Shown piece by piece: positions 48,743 through 61,376 of a stretch of 64,000 bases of DNA; the first letter of the stretch is position 1, and the number at the start of each line of letters is the position of its first letter. The notes below the pieces were generated by a model. That model did not search any database, was not told the origin of the DNA, and saw only the letters and a list, made by a program, of their open reading frames with translations. Source of the DNA: Pyrocephalus nanus (Eukaryota > Chordata > Aves > Passeriformes > Tyrannidae); contig CM076280.1 in NCBI GenBank assembly GCA_038380795.1, positions 10,527,501 to 10,591,500 on the forward strand. The letters run 5' to 3'. Made by a program: the position numbers and the translations under genes.

Positions 48743-51700
48743 GATTTGGTTCCCTGCACTGAGCAGCAGATTTATGGATGTGGAGATACTCAATAAGCAG
48801 ATGACAGTGGGCATCCTTGGCCTGCTACCTCAGGACACCACACAGCCCTTGCTCACGTCCAGTAATTCCCAGTTTCACTGGGATCAGAAGCCCTGGTGAG
48901 GGGAGTGTGCAAGGTGCAGTGAGGAGCTGGTACGTGGTATTTTAAACCCTCGTGCTATATATGGCCCCTGGTTATATTTCTGTGGCAAAATTAAACTTTA
49001 AAAAGATGAGTGGAAGGAAAGGAGACCTTCAAATTTAGTTACTGCCAGGAAATAATACAAGGCACCACATAGTTGTCATTCTGCAGCAGACAGGGATTAT
49101 CCATAAACCCTGCACCTCCAAAGTGAAGGAGTAATAAAGCCGACCCCAGGCGCACTTTGAACTTGGCTACCTCTGATTAATTAAGTTTTTCCTTCCTTGA
49201 GCCTGATTTAGTACTTAAACTCAGAATGAAGGATTTAAGTTAAGAAACTGTTGAGAAATTGAAGGACAGCTCTCATCCCCTCTTTCCCATCTCATCCCCT
49301 TCCCTATCACATGCACACACATGTGGGTAGCAGAGGGCTTGAGGTGGCTGCTGAAAATCAGGCTCTGAGGGCATTGCTGTCCCAGAATTCTTGTCATTCC
49401 TCCTGCAGTTGCACCACTTTCCCTGTGGATTTTTATACCTGCCAAGCTTGAAATGTCAGTGGGGCATGGCAAACATGGGCTGATTCTGGCCGCAGGTCTC
49501 AGGGCAGCGTGGAAGGTGTAATGGTGATCCTGCATTTATATGGAAAGCAGGGAGGTGTCTGTGCAGCTCTGGAGTGTCTTTGATTCATTCATTTAATCAC
49601 TGAGCTTCCTGGGATGTTTAAAATCCGTCAGTGGCAGGGCTGAGGCTCAGCACGGCCATACACTCCACATCCAGAGAACTGCTCCTCTTCCCACAGCTGG
49701 GGCTGGGAATGGGGGCAGAACCCTTGGTCTGCAGCTCCCCAGCCTTGCACAACAGCCCCAAAACTTCCAGCCCTCCTTGGATAATCGCTGTAATGATCAT
49801 AAATGAGTTCATTACTGTGCTGGTGTTTTCAGCCTTCTGTATGGGCAGGGAAGTGTTGGATAAACATACAGAGACCTGTGCAGGTACGGTGAGAGCGCTG
49901 GATTTAGGATGTTTGGTGTCCTGGCAGTGACTCGCTGGGCCCAGCACAGTGTGGGGGGGGACCATGTCCCCCTGCATGACCTGCAGGGCTCAGAAGTGCC
50001 TGTGCTCCCCTGGCAGGCCCTGCCAGAGCCAGCACCTTCTCCCAGGGCTGGGCAGGTCCTGTGCCTCCTGCCCATACAAGGAGCAGGCAGCGCCGTGTGG
50101 AGGCGGCGGTTTATGGCCAGGTGACAACTCCGTGACTTCTGAGTGACATTTGCAGGGCTGTTCCACTCTGTACTGAACAGGGTGGAGCAGGAATCGTTAG
50201 AGATGGACTGAGCCTGGCTTTGAGCAGCTTGCCACGTGATAAGAAGTGCAAATATGAGGCAGAATGGCCCAAGTTGGGGTCTTCCTCTGCTGCTTTGGTA
50301 CCACATCGAATTGCTTTGGTTTAGAAGGTTTTGTAAAACATAGCTGGGAATACATTTGCTCCTATCAACCAGCTGGATCTTCTCATGTCCTGGGAAGTCA
50401 GTCAGCTCCTGCTTTCCTATGGGATTGCTGGTGCTGTATCCTGATAAACACTCAGAGACTGAGAGGGGCGGTGGTTGTGCATGGGAAGTCAGATCTGAAA
50501 AAACTTGTCAGAAATTGTTCTGCTGATCCCTCAATTAGACTGCCTTAACCCACTTTTTTTTGGAGGAGAAACAATTGTTTATAGAGAAATGACAGAGTCT
50601 GTTTTGATTGAAGGATGTACAATAATCAGCCCCGAATCTGCTCTGCTGCATTGTACCGAATTCACTTATTTCTCTCTATTTGTTCATAGTCAAAGCATAA
50701 ATAATTTAGCATTTTGTCTCTCCCTGTGAATGTGAGAGGCATGCTTGCTGATTCCAGATCAGATGGAGCAGTGATGTTTATTACTCTGATGTTGGGGAAT
50801 GATTGTTGCATATTTAATATCACCATAAATAAAACTCCTGTAGCCGTGTTCCCACTCGCGGGATCGGCATGTGGCTCTCTCCAAACACCTCTGATCTACA
50901 GCCCTCAGAGCTTTGGTGTGATGGAAACAGAGGCTCTGCTTGCCCACAGTGACACAGGGCATGAGTGACAACTGCATTTCCAGTGTGCCCAGCCTGGCTG
51001 GCATCCACAGCCCGCAGCACTCCCAGCCCCACCTGCTCAAAAGTCATTTATCTCCCCCAGAAATACTCAGAGACTTGCACTGTGTGACAAAGCAAATATC
51101 AGAAGTAAAACAAACCTCATTAAAATAAAGTGGCTGGATGATAAGGCAAATGGTTAACATACCTCTCAACAGCAGTATTTCTTTTCTTCATTTTATCTCA
51201 CTAATGCCTTTAAAAACTGCCTGCAAGTATTTTATAGTAATTGCCAAAGGAGCTGGAGTTTTTAGCAGTCTTATAATGGGTGCTGAACATCTCTGATTTT
51301 AGTGGCTTTTTTCCAAAGTGTGGGGAAAGCACTGCACAGTGGATGAGGATCTGGGCCATGCCTATTATTCCTGTTTATAATTAAAATTTCTTGTAAGTGT
51401 GGCACAGGCATTGCAGCATCCCCCAGTCCTGGGCCAGGTGTTCTGCCAGCCATAGTAGTTTTGCAGGACTTTGCTCCAGCACTTTGCTGAACTCCAGCTG
51501 GTCACCCAGCTCCACTTTCCAATTTCCCCTCTAAAATTCACTCCATGGAGGGAAATTCTTGTACATTTTACCTAAGACACTTGCCAGAGTGAAGGGAGCG
51601 AGGCCCTGCTTGGCAGCAGTGAAAAGCACGGGAGAAAGAGCGAGCTTTGTCCATGAGCCATTTGCAAGCCAAGGCAGTCCCGCTGGGTCACATTCCTGTT

Positions 51701-54248
51701 CTCTCAGCCTTGGCATGGAGCACCTCTTTTTAATGGAGTCCAGTGTTCCCAGTGTTTTCCAAACTTGTTTCAGTGTTTGCAGCAAGCTGGGATGGTCTCT
51801 GAGGAACAGTTTGTGTGGATGTGATGGAGAGGAGGGAGTGTCACCGTGCTGGAAGCGCAGTCCCTGCACAGCTCTCCCGCCTCCCAGGGCCAAGGCATGG
51901 ACATGGCTCCCACCTGGAATGCTGGGGGCTCTCAGAGGGTCCATGCCAGTGTCACAGGATGGATTGGGAATGTGCTTCTCAGCTGACTCTCCCTGTTGTC
52001 CCCCCACACGGTGCTTGGTCTGCACCACGGAGCCATCCCGGTGCCTGGAGCGTTCCCAAACCCACTGATGTGCTCCAGGAGCAGCCACCTCCCCTCCCCG
52101 GGGTGCAGCCAGGGCAGCACCAGGCCTTCCACTTCACACGTGCCCTTTGCTACCTGCTGATGTGGTCACAGCCCAAACACAGCCTTGCTGGGGAACAGAA
52201 CAGAGCGGAGGAGGGAAGTCCTCCCATCCGGCCCGGGGAGCGGCTCCGCTGGAGCCAGAACTGGACAGTGCTGAACAGATGTGGATCAGAACTGCTCCAG
52301 GCCCCTTCCTCCACGGGCACGCAGCCATCTCGCTCGTTCAGTGTTCTAAAAGCAGAGTTAATAACTATTTTTGTCTCTATTCTCATTTCTCACGTACATA
52401 TAAAGGCTCTGTTGATGTTTAGCTTGACAAGCCAGGCTGCAGTTTGGATGCCAAAAATCTCAAAACTGTCATGGAGTGAGACAAGGATAAAGGGAAAAAA
52501 CAACTTAGATAAAAGGGCTGTGGACTCAGAAATGCTGCATGTGGCACACTTCCCAATCCTCAGAGAGACTTATTAATTCACATCGTGGAAGTGTTTATGG
52601 TGCACAACTCAAGTGGCTTCCTGGCTCCACTTGGGATCTCATTGGATTTATGAAGAAGCTGCTTTCACACTTCTGTAGGCAAAGGAATTAAAAAGCAATT
52701 TTGTTTCTTAAAGTGTGTAAGGTAATAAAGTGTATAAGGGATGGAATCAGGGAAGCCACATGTCAAAGGTAGGCCAAGGCTGTACTCAGGAATCTCACAT
52801 CAACCTCATGCAGGTGGTTTTTTATTGCCTCCTCCCAAAAAACAGTGTTCAGCCTTGGAGCTTCCTGAACTTTCCTCCAACACTAATCTCTTTATAAAAC
52901 ACTAAAACTAAAAAAAAAAAAAATCATTAAACAAAACAATCTAAGTTACTATCCCATCATTTGTAACATGGATGTGAGCATTATGGGCACTTGAGAGAGA
53001 AGGTGCTTGGCAGTTTTCCCAAATTCTCTGTATTCTGTGTGACAGCTGCTGGTGTGTCTGGACTTTGCAGGTTGGAGAGCATCGAGCACTTAACCCATCC
53101 CTCATCCCAGGGAAGATCCTCTAGTGTCCTCCCTGCTTTACCCTGCATCAGCCAGCCAGCCCCTCATCACTGGTGCTTTTCTCAGGTGACCACAGAAGTG
53201 AAGAGACCGTGGGACATTTCTGTCCCTTGGCAGTTGTTTTGCAGTCTCCAAAGCCAGCGCTGTGCCAGGGCTGTCCCCGTGCCCGTCCCAGCTCCCAGCC
53301 CGCCAGTCCGAGCTGTCGCCCTCGTGCCCTGTAAACGAGATATGACTGGAGGTTACACAGTGACTTAGTCACAGAAGGTGCTTGGTTACTCACCCCCAGC
53401 CAGGGTCCATTTGTGTAATTCCTGTTGACAGGCTGATTTCCTGATGGCAGCAGTGCTGACACACGCGCACAGCCCGGCGTGAATCACACCGCACGTGACA
53501 GCTCCAGAGGGACCATTCCCGCTGGGCTGGGGCTCAGTGGGGGCAGTGTGTGTGTGTCTGGGGTTCAGGATGAAGTCAGGGAGCTACAAACCCAGCCAGG
53601 CCGAGCAGAGGTGCTGGGGGCTGAGCACAGGAAAGGAAGCTTTTCCCCTCACGGTGGGAAATCAGCGTGGACTGGGGTGGCCAGGCTGCTGCTTCTGAGC
53701 AGCACTGGAGAAGTGGCACTGGGTGAGGTCCCCCAGGACCGTCCCCCTCTTGCAAACCCATGTGGGGGTACAACAACCCCCTGGGGCACAACATGGGTAC
53801 CCCAGCTATCCGTGGGGCACAACCCCATGTACCCCTGAGCAGGGACACCTGTCTGAGGGGCAGTGGGTGGGCTCCTGGGTGGGGAGGTGGCACAGCTCCT
53901 GCTGAAAAGAGCTCCACTTTCACCTGAATTGTTTGGGAGCTTCAGCAGAATCACCTGTGTTTGGCTGTGCTGTGTGTCCCCTGGAGGGATCCTGCTCTGT
54001 CCCCTGCCTGTAACAGGGACAGCAGGACATGGTGACCTGGAGAGGACAGTACAATCCAGGGCCACACAGCACCTGCTTTTTAAGCCTCCCCAGCGTTTTT
54101 ATAAAGCCATTTCAGGCTTTCTGCTGCTCATGCAGGATGGTGATATCAGAGGCCTGGGGATCCTGGACTTTGTTTTGCTTTGTTCAGGACACTGTTGCTC
54201 ATTTGGAAACTAAGTTGGTGCTTTCAGTTTCGGTGCAGTGCAATGGCA

Positions 54249-54304
54249 TATAAAGGCACCCATATAAAGGCACCCATATAAAGGCACCCATATAAAGGCA
54301 CCCA
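54249..54304 (+). repeat. Four tandem 14-bp units each holding a TATA-box word
   Basis: TATAAAGGCACCCA repeats four times without change at 54249, 54263, 54277 and 54291. Each unit holds TATAAAGG, a good match to a TATA box. About 48 bases after the array lies GGGCCATGGC (ATG at 54352) and then GAGCGAG|GTGAGT (donor at 54368), the layout of a short first exon. No following exon could be recognised. The repeat is certain; a promoter role is a guess. Confidence 0.95.
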
Positions 54305-57300
54305 GTCTCTCCTGGAGGCTGGCAGGGAGTGGAGGCACAGCCAGCTGGGCCATGGCACTGGAGCGAGGTGAGTCCTGCTGAGCCCCAGCTCTGGGAGGTG
54401 CCCGGGCTCTGTCCCCTCCCTGCCCACCAGGCCACCCCCTGCTGCTCTCCCCTCTGCCTTCCTTGCCATGGCATCTGGGCCATCCAGGACTGGTGGGAGC
54501 CTGCTGCTTCCCTGCCCTACCCCTCCCTGGGGATGCTGCAGGTCTCACCTTTGTCTTGGGCAGCACTTGTAGCTTGTTTTTTCTTCTAAGCCCTCTCTGT
54601 GCGTTCCCATCTGATTGAGCCTGGGGCAGGAAAAGAGATGTAGGGACCGAGCAGAGGGGTGGCAGGGGCTGGGAACAGCAGAGTGAGGGTGGTGGATGTT
54701 GGGCAGGGATTTGCAGAGCTGGACCCCGGAGTTCATCCTTCTGCTTTTGGGGCCGTTCTGGCTTAGCCGTGCCCTGGTTCAGTCCTCAGCTGGCAGCCCT
54801 GCTCGGTGAAGGACTCGAATCTTTCTAGTCACTTAAACCTCGCAGTCTGTCAGCTGCCTCCCCAAGTGCAGCAGGTTCTGATTTATGGATTTACAGCTGG
54901 TGTGACCAGAGTCAATCACTGCTCCCACCGCCGATGGGAGTCCAGTGCCGGCACAGCCTGAGCTGGTTAAACTTCCCCACCGTGACAGAGATGTCACCAG
55001 GCTGGGTGGGGATTCCATCACACCCTGTCCTTTCTCTTCACCTCATCTGATTTCTGAGCAGAGCAGGCACATCCCCTGTGCTGCCCATCAGCCTCGGGTG
55101 CCCACGGCCTCACCCCCTCCACACGGAGCACGTTTGGCTGTGCTGGTGTAAATCCAGGGCAGCCTCATCAGCTCAGGAGCAGATTGCAATTTTGTTTGTG
55201 AGAGCATACGCTGGCCCCACGTATTCTCAGGGATTTGACCTAAGCTCAGCATCTGTCAGGATAAGAAAAAGTGGTTTAGTGCACTGGCACAGGGGCAGTT
55301 CAGCGGATGGGCAGCAGGGCAGCTCTTCTCTCTTGGACGATGGTTTTATATTCCACCAGAGGAAGAAAAAAAATATTTGTGGAAATTGGTGTTTTAAGAA
55401 CTTCAGTACAAGAGTAAAATCTAAACTCTTAACTTTCCAGATCCAAACATTTTGCATTTTCTCAGAAGAAAGTAAACTAAAAATTTTTTGGGTTCCACTT
55501 TGCAGATTTAACCCTGCAGAGCTGGGAACCACAGAGCAAAGACAGTGGCTTTGTGGAAAAGGCAGAGCCAGGACTGTGAGCAAGGAGTGAACCCAGGCTG
55601 GATCTGCAGGAAAAGAGGGGTCCGTGCAACTGTGTTTATTTTAACTCAGTCTACTTTCATCAGCTCAGGCTCTTCGTGTGTCTGAATAGTTTTAACTCTT
55701 CCTGTGATCAGTACAGGCTAATGGCCTAAAATGTAGCTTTAGACATTAGGAATGGAGTAAAATTGCAGGTGAGACAGGCACAGATCTACCTCAAGGAGTT
55801 ATCTGAGGCCAGGCCGGGTTTGTGGGGAGCTCTGTGGTGACCTTGAACACCGACCACAAAGGAAAACCCTCCCAGGTTCTGCCTCTACAGAAATTCCGCG
55901 CAACTGAGTGTAAAATACAGTCATTTTTGCAATGATGATGAGCTGGGGTTTAATTTGGTTAATAACTGAAGCAAGTTAATCCTGTTCAGGCAAGGATCAA
56001 ACCAGTTTCAGTGCATCTGTCTCAGTGCTTTGCATCTGCCTGACTAGATTGATTTAAAATAGCTTGGTTACAAAAGGAAGTTGCTTCTGCTGAACTGTAC
56101 AGCCCTGCCCTGCCCCTGCTCCTGCCTCCATTCCCTCCCCACTGAGAAGCTTTGGGTCAGGCTCCCTTCTGGCTCCATCCAGAGGATGGAAAAAAGTGTT
56201 TCTGGGCAGGCAGATGTGCTGGGTCCGGGCTGCCCTGCCCTGGATGGCTCTGCTGCCCCTTTTCCTGTCGCTGGCAGGATCTGTGCAGAGGTGTGGGCTG
56301 GGCACAGGAGCAGCTCAGCAGCCCCCTGGGCACGGCTCAGGTGGAGCAAAGGGGGGGCTGCAGGTCTGCAGCTCCCCAGGTGAATTCTCAGCAGCAAAGC
56401 TGACACGCTGCTCATTGTCTTCTTTTAATTAATACGTTATTCAGCGGGGCTGAGAGACTTTGTTCTTCCGAGGGCTGATTTAGATCTGCAAAGCTTGTTG
56501 CCACCACGGCTGGCTTTGTCCTGCAGGTACCAGAAGGCACAATGTGCACAGACATTGGCATTCAGAAACACATCCCGAGCCCAACACGCTCCCCATGGCT
56601 GCGATAAGAGCCCGGTCCTCCCTTCCCTGGAGAGAGACATCCCGGCTGCATCTTGAAATCCGAACCATGACTCTCATTTCAAGTAGGATGGCTGGTGTTT
56701 CCACCCACCCTGTGTAACCCTGAGTAGCTCTCAGCAGACCCCAGCAGCTTTCACAGGTTCCCTGGTGCGCCAGCCCCGTGCCCACAGCGGGCAAACTGAG
56801 GCACACAGAGTGGCCGTGCCAACCCTGTGCTACAAAAAGACAAAACCTGGGGTTTTTTTCCTTAACTCCAGGTATCACTGTGATACTCTATCAGCTCTTG
56901 TTACACAGAGATTTATATGAAATCGTTTCTATTCCACTGAAGCAATTTTCAGAGATTAATTTTTGAGGGTATTAGCATTGATTCCTGAGCACATGTGCCT
57001 CCTCCTCCTGCCAGCAGTCCATATCCAGGGAAAGCTGCATTGTCTGAGCTGGAGGAAAGCTCACTTGCCCTAATTTATTGAAAAAAATTAATTTTAGCTT
57101 TAAAATGGGGTTGTCATTTACGAACCCCAGCTCAGTCTGGTCCTCACTCCGAGCCATCCCTCTGACCTTCCCCTTATCTGGAACCCTGTGGACTGTACAG
57201 GGTGTTCATTAGTGGCACTTCCAGGTGGGAGCAGCAGGTGTGGGCTGTGGATAAGGACTGCATGCATGGCTCTGTGCTTATCCAGGTACCCCTGGCAGCT

Positions 57301-57341
57301 CACGGCTGTAATTTAATTTAGGGCAGTGCCAGGATTTGGAC

Positions 57342-57358
57342 TTTTTTTTTTTTTTTTT
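57342..57358. repeat. Poly-T tract (17)
   Basis: Seventeen uninterrupted T between GGAC and AATATAAG. Confidence 0.9.
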
Positions 57359-58139
57359 AATATAAGAGTTTTTCACAGTTTGTAAGTTTTAATAACAATT
57401 TTTACATCAGCTCTGGAAGGAGCTGCCCTTGGCATTGCATGAAGTGTGCAGTAATGATACTTGCACTTAGAAAAATGAGCTGGGGAAGTGATGCAGTGCA
57501 CCCCAGGATTGCCAAGTTTAATCCCTGGTTATGGAGTCTGGAATGGCAAGAGCCCAGGTGGTCCAGGGGGGTCGCTGGGGCTGCCCTGGGTCTGGTGCAG
57601 AGCTGTACCTCACACTGCTCCAGGAGAAACAAACGGGTCATTCCTGGAAAAGGGTTAGCAGTGGGAATATTTCCTTTTGCTACCTGTATTTTTGGTATGG
57701 ATGTGGCTGTTAGTGGAGGTGCTGAGGTCCCTGTGTCAGTATTCCTGGTTTCTGTTGGTATCTGGATGTGGATCTCCAGGAGAAGCCCCAGGCTGGCAGG
57801 AGAAGGGGGCTCAGAGCTTCCTCCCAGCCCAGGGAGAGGGACTGGGCTAGGAATGGGCACCAGCTCTGGGTCTGCCTTCAGCATTCCTCGGTGCTTGCAG
57901 TCTCCCTTTGCCCTGTGCCCCCAGAGTGCAGGAATATTCCATGTCTCCCCAAGGGCTTCTGTCTCCTTCAAGGCACCAGAGGCAGGGGAGAGCAGGGGAC
58001 AGTGGGTGCAGGCCCTGGACTGATGGCCTGCAGCTATAGCTCTGAGAGGCACAGAGAAATCACCAGCTTCATTGGTGTGAGCCTCTCCTCCCCTCTGAAA
58101 AGAAGGCTCCCAGGAGAAGGATGTGCTTTAAATCCCTAA

Positions 58140-58900
58140 AAGACACTAAAACCTATCTGGCTCGAAGGCAGATAGCAATTGGAAGAAATTAGCTTTATAT
58201 CCTGGTGCCAGCTATGGATTAAAACAACACAATCAAAACAAACTTTAAAATGCTTTCAGCTTGCTTTCTTCTTTTTTCTTTATGGGAAAGTTCAGCAGCA
58301 GCGAAATAACACTTCCCCAACCTTATTCTGATAATAAACTTCCCCTTCTTTGGGTGTTGCTTTTTAAGAACATCATTTTGTTGAAGAACATCATTCAGCC
58401 TTCAAAGTCAGCTCTTCCCCATTCAACTGAAGCCATTACACAGGCCAGTATTGTTAGACAGAAGGACAAATCACAGGGAAATGTAGTTTAGATGCTAAAA
58501 CATCTATTTGTGTTTGTCAGGCTCAAAGTCATTCGCCACTGGTACCTCTCTGTAGTTTAGATTTGAAATTCAAAACTTGACTCCTGCAAATGTCTTGGCT
58601 CAAATTGTGGTTGAATGTTAAGTGGTATCTCTGAAGCGAGACTAATCGCTCGGAATGATATTGGATGTTTGCAGGAATGGGACCTCACAAAAAGGTTTAG
58701 AAAAAAATCTGCTGCTAATGACAATGTTCTGTTTTAAATAAAACCTCCCAAAAAGATGAGTGGCATCTCAGTAAAGACAGGTTTCTTGCTGATTGGGATT
58801 ACATTCCTAGAGGAGAGTCTAATGCTTGTTCAGCAGAGTGGAAAAGTGAGGCTAATTACAAGCAGAAAGAGAAACTGGCCGGTCAGATCCACTGCCTGGC
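58140..58900. promoter_or_regulatory. Candidate conserved AT-rich regulatory block
   Basis: A 750-base AT-rich, non-repetitive block about 4 kb before the CpG island carries GATAGCAATTGG, GATTAAAACAACACAAT, TCTGATAATAAAC and CTAATCGCTCGGAATG words. Its position before the presumed internal promoter makes it a plausible enhancer. Composition only. Confidence 0.3.
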
Positions 58901-60003
58901 CACTCTGAACACGGTGTAAAAGGTGGCTGCAGTCAGAGTGGAATATTCCTTCAGTGGAAACATTATCAGTACAGTGCCTGATTTCTCAGGGGTGCTCAAG
59001 GCGGGGGACATGGAGCAGGTGAAGGAATCTTTTCCCAGTCTCTTAGTTTATTCTGGCCGTTGTTCCTGCAGTGTGCAAGGCCTGGGTAATTTCTGTGCCC
59101 TTCAGCCTCCAATTACCTTTTTGCTGAAACTGAGCCAAAAGGACAAAACAACCAGCCACAAGTGCAGTGAAGGGGACACGGTGGGGCTGTGTGGCAGTGA
59201 CAGTGGGAATATGCAGCTTGATGGAGGAACTCTGGGGGTCCTGACAGTCAGTTTAGTGATGTCTGCAGAGAAATCTGTACCTTGTTTGACAGTGCCATGG
59301 GCTGCAGCACAGGCAATGAGGAGTTTCTCACAGGAGCCCCATAGTAATGACTGTGCCCACCCCAGTGCCTGAGAAGCAACCCAGTAGCAGCCAGCCAGCT
59401 GTGCAATTTATGTTAATGTTAATTATGCCAGAATACGGGATTGTTCACACTTTATAAAATAAGTGCTTTTACAACATCACCAGTTATTTCATTTTAACTG
59501 TAAGTTTAGAATACATCTGGATAATCACAGTCCCTTCCAGTGCTAACTCTTGAAGGTTATTGGGAAATTGTTTGTTTCCCAGTGATAGACAGCGTGGTCA
59601 TAAAGCATAAAGCACTGGCTTCACAGTCAATAAAAAGTGAGAGATATCTGGGTTTAATAGCTCCAAAAGGCAAACATGGCAGGAGTGTGGAAAAGGTTGC
59701 TTTGCTGGAGGCAAAACTGTGACCAATCCTCCTCAGTCCATCCAAGGAAACAGAGTCAGCCAGGCCTGGCTGGGACCAGAGGAGAAAACATGACCCAAGA
59801 AAAGAGGGCTACAGATAATACAAATAATGAGTGGGAATGGAAAGCTTCCTGTAAAGGAACTGTTTCCCTGCCCTCTGACCCGGCACAGCAGCTTTCCTTT
59901 CCCAAACACCATTTCTTGAGCAGTGAGCCGGGGAGGGTGGGTGGTGCTGGGATCCCATCAGGAACAGGAGGTGCAAATATGGAGAAGGGGTGGGGTGGAG
60001 GTC

Positions 60004-60041
60004 ACGTACGGTGCCCAGGGACGGTGCCCAGGGACGGTGCC
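60004..60041. repeat. 13-bp tandem repeat (about 2.7 copies)
   Basis: ACGGTGCCCAGGG repeats twice and a third copy is cut off after ACGGTGCC. Confidence 0.85.
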
Positions 60042-60151
60042 AGCACTGCAGTGACAGTCAGAGCTCTGGCTGTGCCGTGCACCTGCGTTATCACCTGCTG
60101 AACACACAGAACAGGTGTTTCTGCAGGGAAACACCACCTTGTGCAGGCAGA

Positions 60152-60203
60152 GGATGAGGTACGAGTTCGCTGGAAAGGGATGAGGTACGAGTTCGCTGGA
60201 AGG
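60152..60203. repeat. 26-bp tandem duplication (2 copies)
   Basis: GGATGAGGTACGAGTTCGCT plus six bases occurs at 60152-60177 and 60178-60203 with one difference near the 3' end. The unit holds two CpGs that are kept in both copies. Confidence 0.93.
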
Positions 60204-61356
60204 AAGCTGGATAAGCCCTGGCTTGGATAAAAGGAGCTGAGTACTTTGACACACAGGTTTTTTCTCGGTGGCAGTGATGCTCCCTGCAGCAGTGTTTGAA
60301 CACTGAGTCAGTGGAATGTGGTTCCTTCACTGCCTGGCACTCCCTGGGGAAGGGGGCAAAGTGGTCCCCAAGGCCCTGGTTTGTAGTGTTTTGGCTTTTT
60401 TCTGTACCTGCTGAGCCACACACGGGTACTCAGTCCAGGGGCTGTGGAGAGGGAGGGGGAAGGAATGGGCTGTGCATTCCAGAGCTGGAGCCCCAAGAAG
60501 GTTGTGTGTTACAGACACCATCCCGAGCCCAGCGGGATCGATGGGGCAGGGCCCTCCCAGCATTACTTTGGGAAAACACAGTGAGAGTGTGGAGAATCAA
60601 CGTGCAGCACAACAGACCCACAGAGCACAGGGGCTCCAAGGTCAAACCTTACTTCATCCCCTGATGCCTGGCTCGTGTCCCAGTCCTGCACAAACCGTCT
60701 GGAATTTCAGGTTGGGGACGGGGGAATTCGACTGGGGAGCTCCCAGCAGACAGAGCTCTTTCGCTGGGTCCTGCTGGTCTTTGCTGTCCTGTGGAAGCTG
60801 CAGCAGAGCTGTGCTGGGTCCTTACGTCAGCCGGAGCTGCCACAGTTCCCAGGATAGCTGGCTTCCTGCGGGGGCACAGGCCAGAGCACATGTTTGTTGG
60901 GTTCAGCACTTCCTTCCAGAGGCTCCTATAAAGTGTCTGAACGTGCAACAGCCAGTTCCATTGCTGGGCTGCAGAGAACCTGGATTATCCCTTCTCCCAC
61001 TGCCTCGGGTCTGCTCCGCTCTCCACCCACTGCAGGTGCGAGGGCTCGTTCCAAAGTTCAGGTTCTGCGTTTTTCGTGCCTTGCCAGAAAGATAAAAGGC
61101 TTGGTGAAACTGTAACTTGACCTTAGTGTTTCACGGCAGCCGGGGAGATAAGGTGCTAAAGGAAACAGGGAGAGCAAAACCACGGATGGCCTGGGAGAGG
61201 GGACCCCACAAGGCAAGGGCTCCGTGCTGAGGAGCCACGTGCAGGACTCGGGAGCTGCGGGGAGCCCGGCTCCGGGCGGGAATGGCTCTGGATTGCTGAC
61301 CAGGATTGCAGTCTGGCGTGCACCATCTTTTTCGCTCCGCCACACAAAGGACCCCT

Positions 61357-61376
61357 GTGCTGCTGCTGCTGCTGCA
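61357..61376. repeat. (TGC)6 trinucleotide repeat
   Basis: Six perfect TGC units plus two bases, in non-coding DNA upstream of the CpG island. Confidence 0.9.

Larger units (their letters stand above)
39251..54248. other. Intronic sequence with one CR1 copy and several short repeats
   Basis: Apart from the CR1 at 42.4 kb and short duplications at 47885 and 48697, the 15 kb is unique. A GC-rich segment at 46000-46480 and an AT-rich stretch at 47270-47640 stand out. No exon, tRNA or LTR was recognised. Confidence 0.5.
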
